A DNA stretch of 64,000 bases, taken from assembly GCA_020002185.1 (NCBI GenBank), contig JAHLWY010000246.1, positions 62,001 through 126,000 of the forward strand. The letters run 5' to 3'. Position numbers and translations under genes: made by a program. Source of the DNA: Paraescarpia echinospica. Taxonomy: Eukaryota; Annelida; Polychaeta; Sabellida; Siboglinidae. The notes beneath the pieces were generated by a model. The model saw only the letters and a list, made by a program, of their open reading frames with translations, was not told the origin of the DNA and did no database searches. Shown piece after piece: positions 54,889-64,000 of the stretch; position 1 is the stretch's first letter; every line of letters starts with the position of its first letter.

Positions 54889-55600
54889 CTAAATATCAAT
54901 GGCTCTGTGTCTTCTACAGTGAGGTAATGCTTAGAGACGTGGTCGCTTGAGGGCGCTATCGTGTGGGTGGGTACTCGCGCGATAGCTATAGGTCATCTAC
55001 TGAGGCTAAGTGAAGGGCGCTACCGTGTAGGTATCTGTAGCCAACCTGAGTAAGTGAATGATTCGTGCTTTAGTGGTCTACACCGTTCATAAGTTTTTAT
55101 TGTTATAGTTCATAGGACTTAGAAATTGTTTTAGTAGTTAGGACTTAGAAACGTATATAGTTGGTAGGACTTAGATTTTTTTATAGTTCGTAGAACAATT
55201 TTTTTATAGTTGGTAGGATTAGACATTTATATAATTCGAAGGAATAAATTGTTATAATTGGTAGGACTTAGAAATTGTTATAGTTGGTAGAACTTAGAAA
55301 TTTGTATAGTTCATAGGACTTAGACATTTTTATAGTTGGTAGGATTTAGAAGTTTTGTGTAGTTGGCAGGGCTTAGAAATTGTTATACTTGGTAGGACTT
55401 AGACATTTTCAAGTTGACAGGACTTAGAAATTTTTATAGGCCACCGAGTTCCAAAAACCAAACTTAGAACAACAAGTGTCAAGAACCAAACTTAAACCAG
55501 CGACTTGCACGAACCAAACTTAAACCAGCGAGTACATACAAACACGCATTTAGACTTACAAAGTTGCAAACTTTCACTGACAAACATGCAATCAAATCTA
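54889..55600. repeat. 27-31-bp tandem repeats, then spacer
   Basis: 55,086-55,440 holds about a dozen copies of a unit like TATAGTTGGTAGGACTTAGAA with variable spacing. 55,440-55,545 repeats ACCAAACTTAAACCAGCGA. No gene. Confidence 0.85.
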
Positions 55601-56133
55601 CAAGGCATGGGGTCCTCTTCACGTGAATGGCATCCAGAGCTATTCATTTGGAAACGGCAAACTATCTCAGAACATACTCGTTCATTAACGCACTGCATCG
55701 ATTTATTGTAATCCGTGGACCCATCCGCCAACTGAGATCCTATCGAGGCACCAATTTCTTTGGAGCCGAACGAGAGTTGAACGAGTGTCTTAACAAGATG
55801 GACAGCAATAAGATCGGACAGTTCCTCTTGCAGAAAGGTTGCGACTACTTCAACTTCAAGTTCAACGTTCCCTCGGCGAGTCACATGGGTGGATTGTGGG
55901 AACGACATATCCGCACGGTACGTAGCATTCTTGCGTCTCTGTTGGAACACTCCGGTTCACAAATAGACGACGTGTCACTGAGAACCATCATGTCCGAAGT
56001 GACTGCTATCGTAAATAGCCGTCCTCTGACTGTCACTCCAGCCGTTGACACTGTAATGATAGATCACACGCATCTCGTACCACCATTACCCTTACGGGCC
56101 TCGCGCACTTACGGGTCGCACATGTTTGGTTGG
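55600..56133 (+). pseudogene. BEL/Pao integrase, central part
   Basis: From about 55,606 (GVLFT, then an in-frame TGA) the frame reads MASRAIHLE, SFINALHRF, RGTNFFGAERELN, ASHMGGLWERHIRTVRSIL and EAIVNSRPL-like VTAIVNSRPLTV, characteristic of the BEL/Pao integrase core. The second catalytic Asp before RGTNF is Tyr here, while the Glu of WER remains. The RT, RNase H and gag parts are absent upstream, so the copy is 5' truncated. The Gypsy element begins at 56,138. The C-terminal part resumes at 60,182. Confidence 0.85.
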
Positions 56134-56137
56134 CGGA

Positions 56138-56219
56138 TGCGGCGTGCACGGCCATGTTCTGAGTGTACGGTTATACACAATAAAATGTTACATCTTATAC
56201 AAATATCTATATCATTTCA
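56138..56219 (+). repeat. Gypsy 5' LTR
   Basis: TG...CA-bounded, 82 bp, with an AATAAA. It differs from the 3' LTR by one indel and a substitution or two, implying a fairly recent insertion. Confidence 0.9.
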
Positions 56220-56295
56220 TGGTGTCAGAAAATAAGGAACACACGTCCAGAGACACGCAGCAACGTGTCGTGTCGTGTCGCCGTAGAAGAACATC

Positions 56296-57290
56296 ATGGA
56301 CCAAAATAGCGCGTTCTATCCGACGCTGGACTGGGACTCGCCGGCGCTGTCAGAAATATGGACAAAATTCGATAAACACGCACGGCTAATGTTCGCTGGG
56401 CCGTTACACGACAAAACAGAGGTGCAACAAGTGAGTTATATGTTGTTGTGGGTGGGAGAGAAGGGCCGCGACATCCACTCCACATTCCAATTCGATAACG
56501 TTACATCAGAAACTGACCCGAACGACGGACAAAGACAACATTTTGACACAAGTTTCGCGCGTACGTAACACCGAAGAGTAACGTCATATTCAGCCGATAT
56601 AAATTCTACAACCGCGTACAAGGGGTTGGCGAACCTGTTGAGAGTTTCATCATGGATATAAAAATACTCGTACGTGATTGCGGTTTCCCAGCCAACATCA
56701 TTGACGAAATGATCCGGGACAGGCTTGTATATGGCACGAACGCGCGAAAGGTACGTGAAAAATGTATAAACGTCGGCGGAGAACTGAGTTTAATAAACGC
56801 CATCGACATCGCGCGCGCGCGAATGAAAGCGCGCAACAACAACTAAACAACATGATCAGTGAACCAACAGATGTCCAGATGGTCAAATCAAAACAAACAC
56901 GCCGTGTTAAAGCTAACAGAAACGCCACGAGCTTCACTCGACCTACACAAAGCAGTCAGACGAAGAAGACGTGCGGATACTGCGGACACAGTCAGCACAC
57001 GAATATGGTCGACTGGCCTGCTTGAGGCCGCACCTGCAACAAATGCAAACGGCGAAACAACTTCGCCGCCGTGTGCCGCCAGAAGAACGTCAACAGCGTT
57101 GATCAGCCTGACATTGAAGACGGCGACAGAGACGTAAATGATGAGTTCTGTGTTAAAAATTTTGACTCTCACCCATACAATAAAGATCAGGCATATGTCA
57201 GTCACGTGCAACAACACAAAACTAAAGCTCAAAATAAACACGGGGGCACAGGTGAACATTCTACCTAAGTCCGTGTATGACAAGCTCCGA
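56296..57290 (+). pseudogene. Gypsy gag and protease
   Basis: The gag frame starts at 56,296 (MDQNSAFYPTLDWDSPAL), shifts near 56,565 and continues through a capsid-like helical part (FYNRVQGVGEPVESFIMDIKIL). A zinc-knuckle region follows near 56,965-57,070 (CGYCGHSQH and CNKCKRRNN) with further breaks. The protease follows at about 57,225-57,290, where the active-site DTGA is NTGA and VNILP follows. The Asp-to-Asn change would abolish aspartic protease activity. Frames are broken at several points. Confidence 0.75.
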
Positions 57291-57369
57291 GCCAAACATA
57301 AGTGCAACAAGCTACAAAGCAGCAAAGTAACACTTCAAGACCCTCAAGAACTTGGGTACATGTGAGCTT

Positions 57370-58660
57370 CGTTGTTCGCACAAAAACAAAAGCTCGCCGA
57401 ATATAGTGACTTGTTCGAGGGCATCGGTGAATTTCATGGGGAACACTCGCTCACGTTACACCCTGATGCAAATCCTGTCGTACATCCGCCACGCAGCACA
57501 CCAATGGCACTTCGCGACAAGGTCAAAGAAGAACTATCACGTATGGAAGCCAGCAACATCATCGTGAAAGTAACGGAGCCCACGGACTGGGTAAATTCCA
57601 TGGTTGTCGTTCAAAAGCGTAATGGTGACATACGTGTGTGCCTGGACCCTCGCGACCTGAACAATGCGATAAAACGACCGTACTACCCAGTACCGACGCT
57701 AGAGGGCGTCACCAGCGGCTGACGGGCGCAAAATACTTCTCGCTGCTCGACGCACGAAGTGGTTACTGGCAAATAAAACTGACAGACTCAACATCTCGAT
57801 TGACAACATTCAACACACCATACGGACGATACCGATACCTACGCATGCCATTCGGAATCAACGCAGCTCAATACATCTTTCAGCGCCGTGTCGATGAGAC
57901 ATACGAAGGTTTGCCACATGTTACTGGCATCAGCGACGACGTTCTTGTCGCAGGCACGTCAAAAGAAGAACACCTTCTTACACTACGCGCAGCGCTTCAA
58001 CGAGCTCGCCAAAGTGGTCAACGTTTCAACATGGACAAATGTCGCTTTTATTTGCCAGAGGTTGCATACTACGGTCACGTCATATCTGCCGTGGGCATCA
58101 AACCAGACCCCAAAAAGATAGAAGCTATCGTAAAAATGGCAAGCCCTGCTAACAAAGCCTAGTTACAGACCATTCTTGGTATGGCCAACTATCTTGCTAA
58201 GTTTGCGCCCAAACTGAGTGAAATCACTGCCCCGATGAGCGATCTATTGAAGAAAGAATCCGAATTCGTGTGGGATGCGCAACAAGAATCTGCATTCGCA
58301 AAAATCATCACAAAAGCACTCGTGTTAGCTTTCTACGATCCAAAGAAGGAGCTGACACTCCAAGTCGACGCATCATCAAAAGCGACGAGTGCCACACTCA
58401 TGCAAGAAGGACACCCAATCGAGTACATGTCACGAGCTTTGGACCAGTCCAAACAAAATTGGGCTACGATCGAACGAGAGATGCTAGCCATTGTACACGG
58501 GTGCAACAGATTCCGCCAATACATGTACAGACGCAAAACAACTGTGGAATCTGACCACAAACCACTTGAATCCATCATGCGCAAGCCACTATCGGCAGCC
58601 CCGAAACGCCTGCAAACGCTGTGCCGATCTACGATGAATTCTCAGAAGAACCAGACATAG
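57370..58660 (+). pseudogene. Gypsy reverse transcriptase and RNase H
   Basis: RT blocks are VVQKRNGDIRVCLDPRDLN, LLDARSGYWQIKL, MPFGINAAQYIFQ, GISDDVLVAG (both catalytic Asp) and YYGHVIS. RNase H blocks are LTLQVDASSKATSATL, IEREMLAIVHG and ESDHKPLE. A frameshift near 57,715 and an in-frame TAG at 58,160 interrupt it. The usual spacer between protease and RT is shortened, suggesting a deletion near 57,365. Confidence 0.85.
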
Positions 58661-60063
58661 CCGTCCACCATCTGATGGCAACTCTTCCGATCAGCGACAA
58701 AAAATTGGCAGAGATCCGGACCAGCACCGCGAACGACCCCCGCATGCAGACGTTAAAGCACGTGATTATATCGGCGTGTCCCAGCCAGCGTAAGGAGTGC
58801 CCCACTGCCATCAGCGATCACTGGAATCACCGAGATGAGCTGATGCACGCAAACGGCCTAATATTCAAGACGGACAGAATCGTAGTCCCCAACGCATTGC
58901 GCCCAGAAATGCTAACACGAATACACGAAGGACACTTCGGGGTCGAGAAGTGTCGATCACGGGCACGTATGGCACTGTTCTGGCCCGGCATGAACGCAGA
59001 CATCGAGAAAACTGTCGCCAATTGCAGCACGTGCCAGATGCACAGGAATGCCAACCAGAAAGAGACTCTGATAAACCATCCGATACCCTCGTTGCCATGG
59101 CAGGTTGTAACGACAGATCTGTTTAATCTCGACGGTCGTGACTACGTTGTTGTAGTGGACTACTACAGTAACTTCCCTGAGGTGGAGTATCAACGTTACA
59201 CGAAATCTGCCACCGTCATTAACAAAATCAAAGGAATCTTGGCGCGCCATGGTCAATGCCAAAAACTTGTTAGCGACAACGGCCCTCAATTTTCGAGTGC
59301 TGAGTTTCAGAGATTCGCAAAACAGTGGGATTTCGAGCACACAACCTCCAGCCCTATACACCCGACATCGAATGGTCTTGCCGAAAGAACGATTCAAACC
59401 ATCACAAAACTGTTCAAGAAGGCCAAACACGGGAAGACAGACCCTTACTTGGGCATATTCGAATTGCGAAACACTCCCGTGCATGGACTCGCATCACCTA
59501 CGCAGCTTGCGATGTCTCGTCGTTTGCGGTCGTCGATACCGTGTGCACCGAGGCATCTACAACCTGTAGTGGTTGAGCGTAGCGTCATCGAGGACATGCT
59601 CGAACGCAAACAGTCAACTCAGAAAGAACACTACGACAAGTCTGCCAAAGACCTCGAGCCACTCCACGTCAACGAACGCGTACGCATACGCATCACCGAC
59701 CCAAGGCCACACTGGGAATCTGCCGTCGTCATTCAAACGCCACAACCAAAGACACCGCGCTCATACATTGTCCGATCTGAACGAGGAGTATACCGACGAA
59801 ATCGGAAACACCTCTTGAAGACGCGCGAACGACCTGTCGCCGACCCCTTCCCTGATGTCGACGAGCAGCTCGGATGTCTCGACGAAGACCACACTCCCGC
59901 CAGCGAGGCGTGCGCACTCCGCCCAGTCAACACGTCGGAGCCAGCTGCAACGCCGACATCCACCGTGCAACCCGCGTCGCCTACGCAAGATACGGTCTCA
60001 CCGCACCCCTACAGAACCAGGGCGGGAAGAGTGCTTAAACCCAGGCGCATCCTTGACATGTAG
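58621..60063 (+). CDS. Gypsy integrase, open frame
   Basis: A 480-codon open frame. Zinc-binding HHCC: IHEGHFG and CSTCQ. Catalytic core: TTDLFNLDGRDYVVVVDYY (Asp), LVSDNGPQFSSAEF (Asp) and SNGLAERTIQT (Glu), all present. A C-terminal RVRI...VIQTPQ segment resembles the GPY/F-type tail, and it ends in a Pro/Thr-rich stretch. In the intact element this is the 3' part of a gag-pol polyprotein. Its frame differs from the RT frame, so as it stands it could not be made as part of pol. Confidence 0.9.
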   Translation: MPIYDEFSEEPDIAVHHLMATLPISDKKLAEIRTSTANDPRMQTLKHVIISACPSQRKECPTAISDHWNHRDELMHANGLIFKTDRIVVPNALRPEMLTRIHEGHFGVEKCRSRARMALFWPGMNADIEKTVANCSTCQMHRNANQKETLINHPIPSLPWQVVTTDLFNLDGRDYVVVVDYYSNFPEVEYQRYTKSATVINKIKGILARHGQCQKLVSDNGPQFSSAEFQRFAKQWDFEHTTSSPIHPTSNGLAERTIQTITKLFKKAKHGKTDPYLGIFELRNTPVHGLASPTQLAMSRRLRSSIPCAPRHLQPVVVERSVIEDMLERKQSTQKEHYDKSAKDLEPLHVNERVRIRITDPRPHWESAVVIQTPQPKTPRSYIVRSERGVYRRNRKHLLKTRERPVADPFPDVDEQLGCLDEDHTPASEACALRPVNTSEPAATPTSTVQPASPTQDTVSPHPYRTRAGRVLKPRRILDM

Positions 60064-60087
60064 TGACACTACTTTTTCTTCTTATAT

Positions 60088-60098
60088 AAGAAGGGGGA
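60088..60098 (+). promoter_or_regulatory. Gypsy polypurine tract
   Basis: AAGAAGGGGGA immediately before the 3' LTR, the usual primer site for plus-strand DNA synthesis. Confidence 0.8.
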
Positions 60099-60181
60099 TG
60101 CGGCGTGCACGGCCATGTTCTGAGTGTACGGTTATACACAATAAAAGTGTTACATCTTATACCAATATCTATATCATTTCA
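60099..60181 (+). repeat. Gypsy 3' LTR
   Basis: 83-bp copy of 56,138-56,219. Confidence 0.9.
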
Positions 60182-60630
60182 GACACCAAATCACATGTTG
60201 ATAATGAAGTCAACAATTGTTCTACCTCCACCAGGGGAATTCATGCGTACTGACATGTATTCGCTAAAGCTATGTCGCCGTGTCCAGTATTTGGCAAATG
60301 AATTTTGGGTCGGTTGGAGGAAAGAGTTCATGCAGAATCTACAACTGCGGTCAAAGTGGGTGCGCCCTAGACGGAACTTGCGCACTGGTGACATTGTCAT
60401 TGTGACGGATGAACATCCACCGCGCAACCAGTGGCAACTTGCACGAGTAAAAGAAACTTACGTAGATGAAGATCACTTTGTGCGAAAGGTGAAACTCACC
60501 ATTGCTGACAGTACCGCTGACGCCAAAGGAAAACGAACGCATTCGCTGACGTCTCTGGAGCGCCCTGTTTAGAAGTTGGTGCTGCTCATTGAAGATCAGG
60601 GATTCCCCGTCGAGGAGCCTTAGTGCTTCC
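60182..60630 (+). pseudogene. BEL/Pao integrase, C-terminal part
   Basis: Resumes with TPNHMLIMKS and continues with VLPPPGEF, RVQYLANEFWVGWRKEF, RPRRNLRTGDIVIV and PRNQWQLARV, the conserved C-terminus of BEL/Pao pol. A stop at 60,570 falls just before the expected terminal KLVLLIE-like segment, which can still be read to about 60,600. Confidence 0.85.
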
Positions 60631-62230
60631 AGTGGTTTCAGTGACTGTAACTTTCATATGAACATTAGGTGACGTCTTAATCGATACATGTTAACTTTAT
60701 CTGCCTCCGCATGATCAAACTTGATTGTCTCACTTAATATTACTATGATCGGGTGTAATTTCCGTTGTTGGTTTATACCAAATGGACGCTTGTAATCATG
60801 GTGATCCCTTATGCAAATGTTAATAATTTAATTTAATCAATAAGTTTGTGTCTCGTAATAATTGGCTTTCACTTGTTGATGTATTGCCATATGACGAGAC
60901 TACGTGTCGATGGGTTATTGCTCTGCAATTGAAATATGATGGTTTAGAAATTAGCATTCTTAATTCTAGGAGCCATGTTAGAGCAGCTGTCGCTTTGTAG
61001 CGGGGGCGAACATTTCTGTAGACAGAGGGGGTTGCAACGATGCGTAAGCGCACACGGTGCGCGCAACTACGGCTCAAAGAGGTTATTTATTGATCTGGAT
61101 ACCTGCTAATTAAGTTAATCTTTCTATGACTATTTGTTATAATTATCTGCCGCTGCAGCCTACGTTCATTATTTGTTAATACGTCGATGCATGTTGTGTA
61201 TGGTAGCATTTGAGTTTGACCACCGGGCGGCATCGACAAAAGTAGACAGTAACGTGTGTCTTGAAATGTGTTACCCTGTTATCGTTTAAGCTTATGTTCG
61301 ATACATTAATTTAGCAGTTGAGTGAATAATTTTATTATTGTTTCAGTTTTCACGGAGATTGATGAGATCACATACATTATGGAGAATTGGATAATCATGT
61401 ACTAATAAAGACATATACATGGTGTTAGTGAATGCGATCATCTGGTCCTGGATATGGACCAGACTGAATTAGTTATGCCATCTAGTGGGTTATGTCGTAA
61501 TTAAAGATGTGCGTCTGTCGAAACTGAGCAATATAAATATCGCTAGCACACGGGGTTCCGGCTGGAAATAGGATTAGCCCCATCTCCATATTTAGGGAAG
61601 GTTGGTTGATTTTGGTTCCAAATTTAGGTTTTGGAGAGCTTCAATTAAGGTAGTTGTTTTAGTAAGTTTCAAGGTGCAAGTCGACGTTTTTGGAGGGCCT
61701 CAGCCCCCAATATCCATGACATTCCGACGCCAGTGTCGGTAAATCGAGATTTGCAGTCGACCATCACACTTTCACTGAAAAAGAAGTTTGAACGTAATAA
61801 AGACGACTGTGTAGAAGTCTAGTCATACCACATGAGTCATCTGATAACACCAGTGGTCACGTGCAAGTCGTTCTTTGTTCAACTTCAAATAACACAAATC
61901 GCGAAAAAACGTCAAGCTTTTTTGCCGTCGGACATTATGGAGCAGTGACACTTCAGTATTGTTTCTTTCGTTGTTTCTGTCGTCAACAGGCATCGATAGG
62001 CCCAAAGCATCGATCATGTAAGATACCTTAACAACTGGCAGGCTCAGTGAGAGGTCGGAATTTCAAATGATGGAACGCGAAAAACAAAAGGTAACAGCGG
62101 AATAGAGACACGTTTTTTCTCAAATCGCAGCCACTGCAGTGTATCCATTTCGACAACTGGAAACGGTGTGGAAAATGCTATATCTACGCACTAACGTTAG
62201 CTCACCGACCAAACCAAGTGGAATCGTACA
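60631..62230. other. Probable BEL 3' end, then spacer before the GPCR
   Basis: 60.6-61.4 kb may hold the BEL 3' LTR, but without the left LTR I cannot define it. The rest shows no gene. A TATA-like sequence (ATATAAAT) is at 61,531, too far from the GPCR start to assign. Confidence 0.4.
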
Positions 62231-63363
62231 ATGACCATGAGTGATGACGAACTAACGAGTTCAGGAACCATTTGCGGACCTGTCGCCAACAACGTCAGTG
62301 TCACGGATGCAGCTACTTCCATGTACGCATTGCTTCCGAACACTGCACGAATGAAGCTGTTGTTTGCAATAATTGGTGTCATCGCTTTGCTCGGGAACTT
62401 GACGGTGGTCGTAACAATTTTTCGCTTCACGAATCTCGCGAAGAGGGTCACGTCTATTTACATCATCAACCAGACTTTAATCGACCTCGTTGTCGCTCTT
62501 ATCATCTTTCTGACGGCCTTCATAGACAGGCACTTCTTGCCGGCCGCCGACGGTTTGCTAGCTCAGATCTATTGTTGTGTGTGGCTGACACAGTCATGGC
62601 AATGGGGGTTCATTCGGTCATTCACCGTCAACCTGATGTTTTTGTCCATCGAGAGATACATTGCTGTTGTGCATCCGGTACGTTACAAAACTTTGTTCAC
62701 GAGGAAGAAAGTGATCCCATCGCTCGCGTCGTGTGGTCGATTAGTGTTACATACATAACAATATTTCATGTTGTGTTGAGTGGCGCTGTCGACGGCCGAT
62801 GCTACCCGACCGCGTTCTGGTCAAGCAAACAATTCCATCTGGTTAGTAGCATCGCCAACATCTCTATCGTCTTGATGTGCCCTTTGATTGTGCACGCGTT
62901 CTGCTACGGCCGAATTCTGTATGCTCTGCGTCGTCGTGCCTGGTCTCCAGTTCACACCGTTTTAACTCTCGGCCCGCCAGAGTCGCACTTCAGTACGAGT
63001 CAATCTGCGTCGACCAGCTCTCTCGGTGTGTACACGCACCCCGGTGTCGGCAACTCGAAGTACATCGTCAAAGCGAAGAAGACCTTCACCCAGACGCTGA
63101 GCATCGTCACCATTTGCTAAGTCATCTGCTTCCTGCCCTACAAAATACGCTTGCTGATGTTCCAGATAAGCGGACTCGGCGGCGAATGTGGACTGTGCTG
63201 GTTAGTTCCTGTCATTCTTGTCTTCGCCCACTGCTGCGTCAATCCGTTCAATTTCCAAGAAGAACTTCGTAGTCTCACTTGCGACACCTCGCGTACTACC
63301 GAAGGTGAAATCACAGTCGCATGCCCTGCATGTTATCTTGAAAATAAGGCATACTACTACTAG
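62231..63363 (+). pseudogene. Rhodopsin-family GPCR, frameshift and internal stop
   Basis: A single-exon seven-helix receptor. The N-terminus has a glycosylation-type NVS. TM1 has LLGNL, TM2 NQTLIDLVVALI, and the end of TM3 SIERYIAVVHPVRY (the DRY site as ERY). Cys residues near TM3 and in the second outer loop (GRCYP) can form the usual disulfide. TM6 has CFLPY and TM7 NPFNF in place of NPxxY. A one-base loss near 62,733 shifts the frame within TM4, and TAA at 63,118-63,120 interrupts TM6. Otherwise it is full length with good residues, so it is either a young pseudogene or a gene with two sequence errors. Similar receptors occur in expanded sets in amphioxus, hemichordates and echinoderms; the ligand is unknown. 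Confidence 0.8.
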
Positions 63364-64000
63364 TATGTGATATATGACATTTGAATTGGCATCGCAAATG
63401 GACGCATTTCTAAACACTTTGAATTTTCTGTAACGGTTTATCTTTTTTACAGTTGGGGTTGTTGGCCCCAGTAAAACCTCTTGGCCTCGATGACAGGGTG
63501 GTCCGTATTTGTCTGGCATCTACCACTCGACCTGTCCAGCTTGGAAACCCTGCCAGGAGCCAAAGCTCCAGCTGGCATATCTTTCCTGTTCACTGTGACA
63601 CACAAGCCATCCCACCACGACAAGGTTTGGATCGTGAGATGGATACATGTGTAGTACTACGCTCGATTAGATGATGTGGTTGCGTCAGGTGTGAAGATGA
63701 TCAATAATGAATAATGTTTCAATTTGCTTACAATCATGTAACACGTTAGCAGAAATAACAATATTTTGTCATTCATATGTGCATTGCATCACGCATATTA
63801 TTTTATTGCTGTTATGTTGTGATCTGTTTGCAATCTTGGTGCCATCATTGACGAACACCCCTGTTGTAAGAACTAAGATTGCTAGATTGATTCGACGTCG
63901 TCCACAACGTCATGCTTCACTTGCGCGCTCATCGCCAGCTACCTATTGAATGCAGAATTTACTTTAAGCTTTTACATACTTTACTTATGTGTTCCTCTTC
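63364..64000. other. No gene recognised
   Basis: Sequence after the GPCR with short open frames only. A weak palindrome at 63,450-63,475 (TTGGGGTTGTTGGCCCCA) is the only structure noticed. Confidence 0.45.

Larger units (their letters stand above)
56138..60181 (+). mobile_element. Gypsy LTR retrotransposon (Mag-like), 4.04 kb
   Basis: Two near-identical LTRs of 82 and 83 bp bracket gag, protease, RT, RNase H and integrase. A primer-binding-type sequence TGGTGTCAGAA follows the left LTR (56,220), and a purine tract AAGAAGGGGGA precedes the right one. Such short LTRs and this RT type suggest the Mag lineage. It sits within a BEL/Pao integrase gene. I found no clean target duplication; about 40 bp before the left LTR are not BEL-like, so the left junction may be rearranged. 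Confidence 0.85.

Noticed and set aside
59249..59988. Several frames on both strands within the Gypsy integrase
   Set aside because: Shadows of the integrase gene at 58,621-60,063.
62272..62720. Long frame overlapping the GPCR N-terminal half
   Set aside because: Only its part after about 62,733 reads as receptor; the earlier part is an out-of-frame shadow.

Overview
This is a stretch of animal nuclear DNA that is almost entirely transposable elements stacked inside one another. The content (CR1-type and Jockey-like LINEs, P elements with THAP domains, a Polinton/Maverick, Gypsy and BEL/Pao retroelements, spliced transposon genes, and one rhodopsin-family GPCR) suggests a marine invertebrate metazoan such as a hemichordate, amphioxus, echinoderm or lophotrochozoan. 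The sequence alone does not settle which. No rRNA, tRNA, CRISPR array or bacterial-type gene was seen. Every gene longer than a few hundred bases carries at least one lesion, except four Polinton genes or gene-like frames (packaging ATPase, a minor virion protein, an unknown 259-aa frame and a small part of others).

Layout. 1-3.96 kb is gene-poor, with one small TA-flanked MITE and microsatellites. 3,966-10,026 is a chimeric CR1-type LINE: ORF1 with PHD-like and SGNH parts, ORF2 with endonuclease and reverse transcriptase, a 225-bp P-element fragment embedded in the RT region, then a piece of another transposon's repeat array, then a second LINE 3' end. 10,849-16,357 is a decayed hAT-like element with an 8-bp target duplication. 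It contains a DNA transposon (here T0, 11,191-15,187) with AACGTT-rich palindromic arrays and remnants of a DUF4806-type gene. 17,438-33,744 is P element copy A on the minus strand. Its THAP exon lies 11 kb from the rest of the gene because another transposon (T1, 23,003-33,207, palindromic TACTGGGCCAGTA arrays) sits in its first intron. T1 itself holds a minus-strand LINE (23,450-26,750), a LINE scrap and a MITE-like element.

34.15-37.2 kb is a 5'-truncated Jockey/CR1-group LINE on the plus strand. 37,755-54,888 is P element copy B (plus strand, THAP exon lost). A 12,029-bp Polinton/Maverick (40,748-52,776) is inserted in its transposase coding sequence, with exact 6-bp target duplications CATGTA and about 280-bp terminal inverted repeats. 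The Polinton keeps a minus-strand cluster (NADAR-domain gene, A32-like packaging ATPase, basic core-like protein, minor virion protein, integrase) and plus-strand genes (two unknown proteins and a zinc-finger/PolB N-terminal fragment). It has lost the PolB catalytic part and any recognisable capsid gene. Inside it is a second, 2,632-bp element (42,434-45,065) with the same type of AGTAGT ends and its own 6-bp duplication TAGTAG. Its core is mostly two satellites plus a decayed cysteine-motif gene.

55.6-60.6 kb is a BEL/Pao pol remnant split by a Mag-like Gypsy element (56,138-60,181) with 82/83-bp LTRs. 62,231-63,363 is a GPCR gene with one frameshift and one internal stop, the only host-like gene seen. 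The nesting gives a relative order: P elements and the hAT before T0, T1 and the Polinton; the Polinton before the mini-Polinton; T1 before its LINE; BEL before Gypsy. The most interesting points are the nested Polinton derivative, the NADAR gene in the Polinton cluster, and evidence that the 4-10 kb LINE carried a transduced transposon array and was built by template switching.
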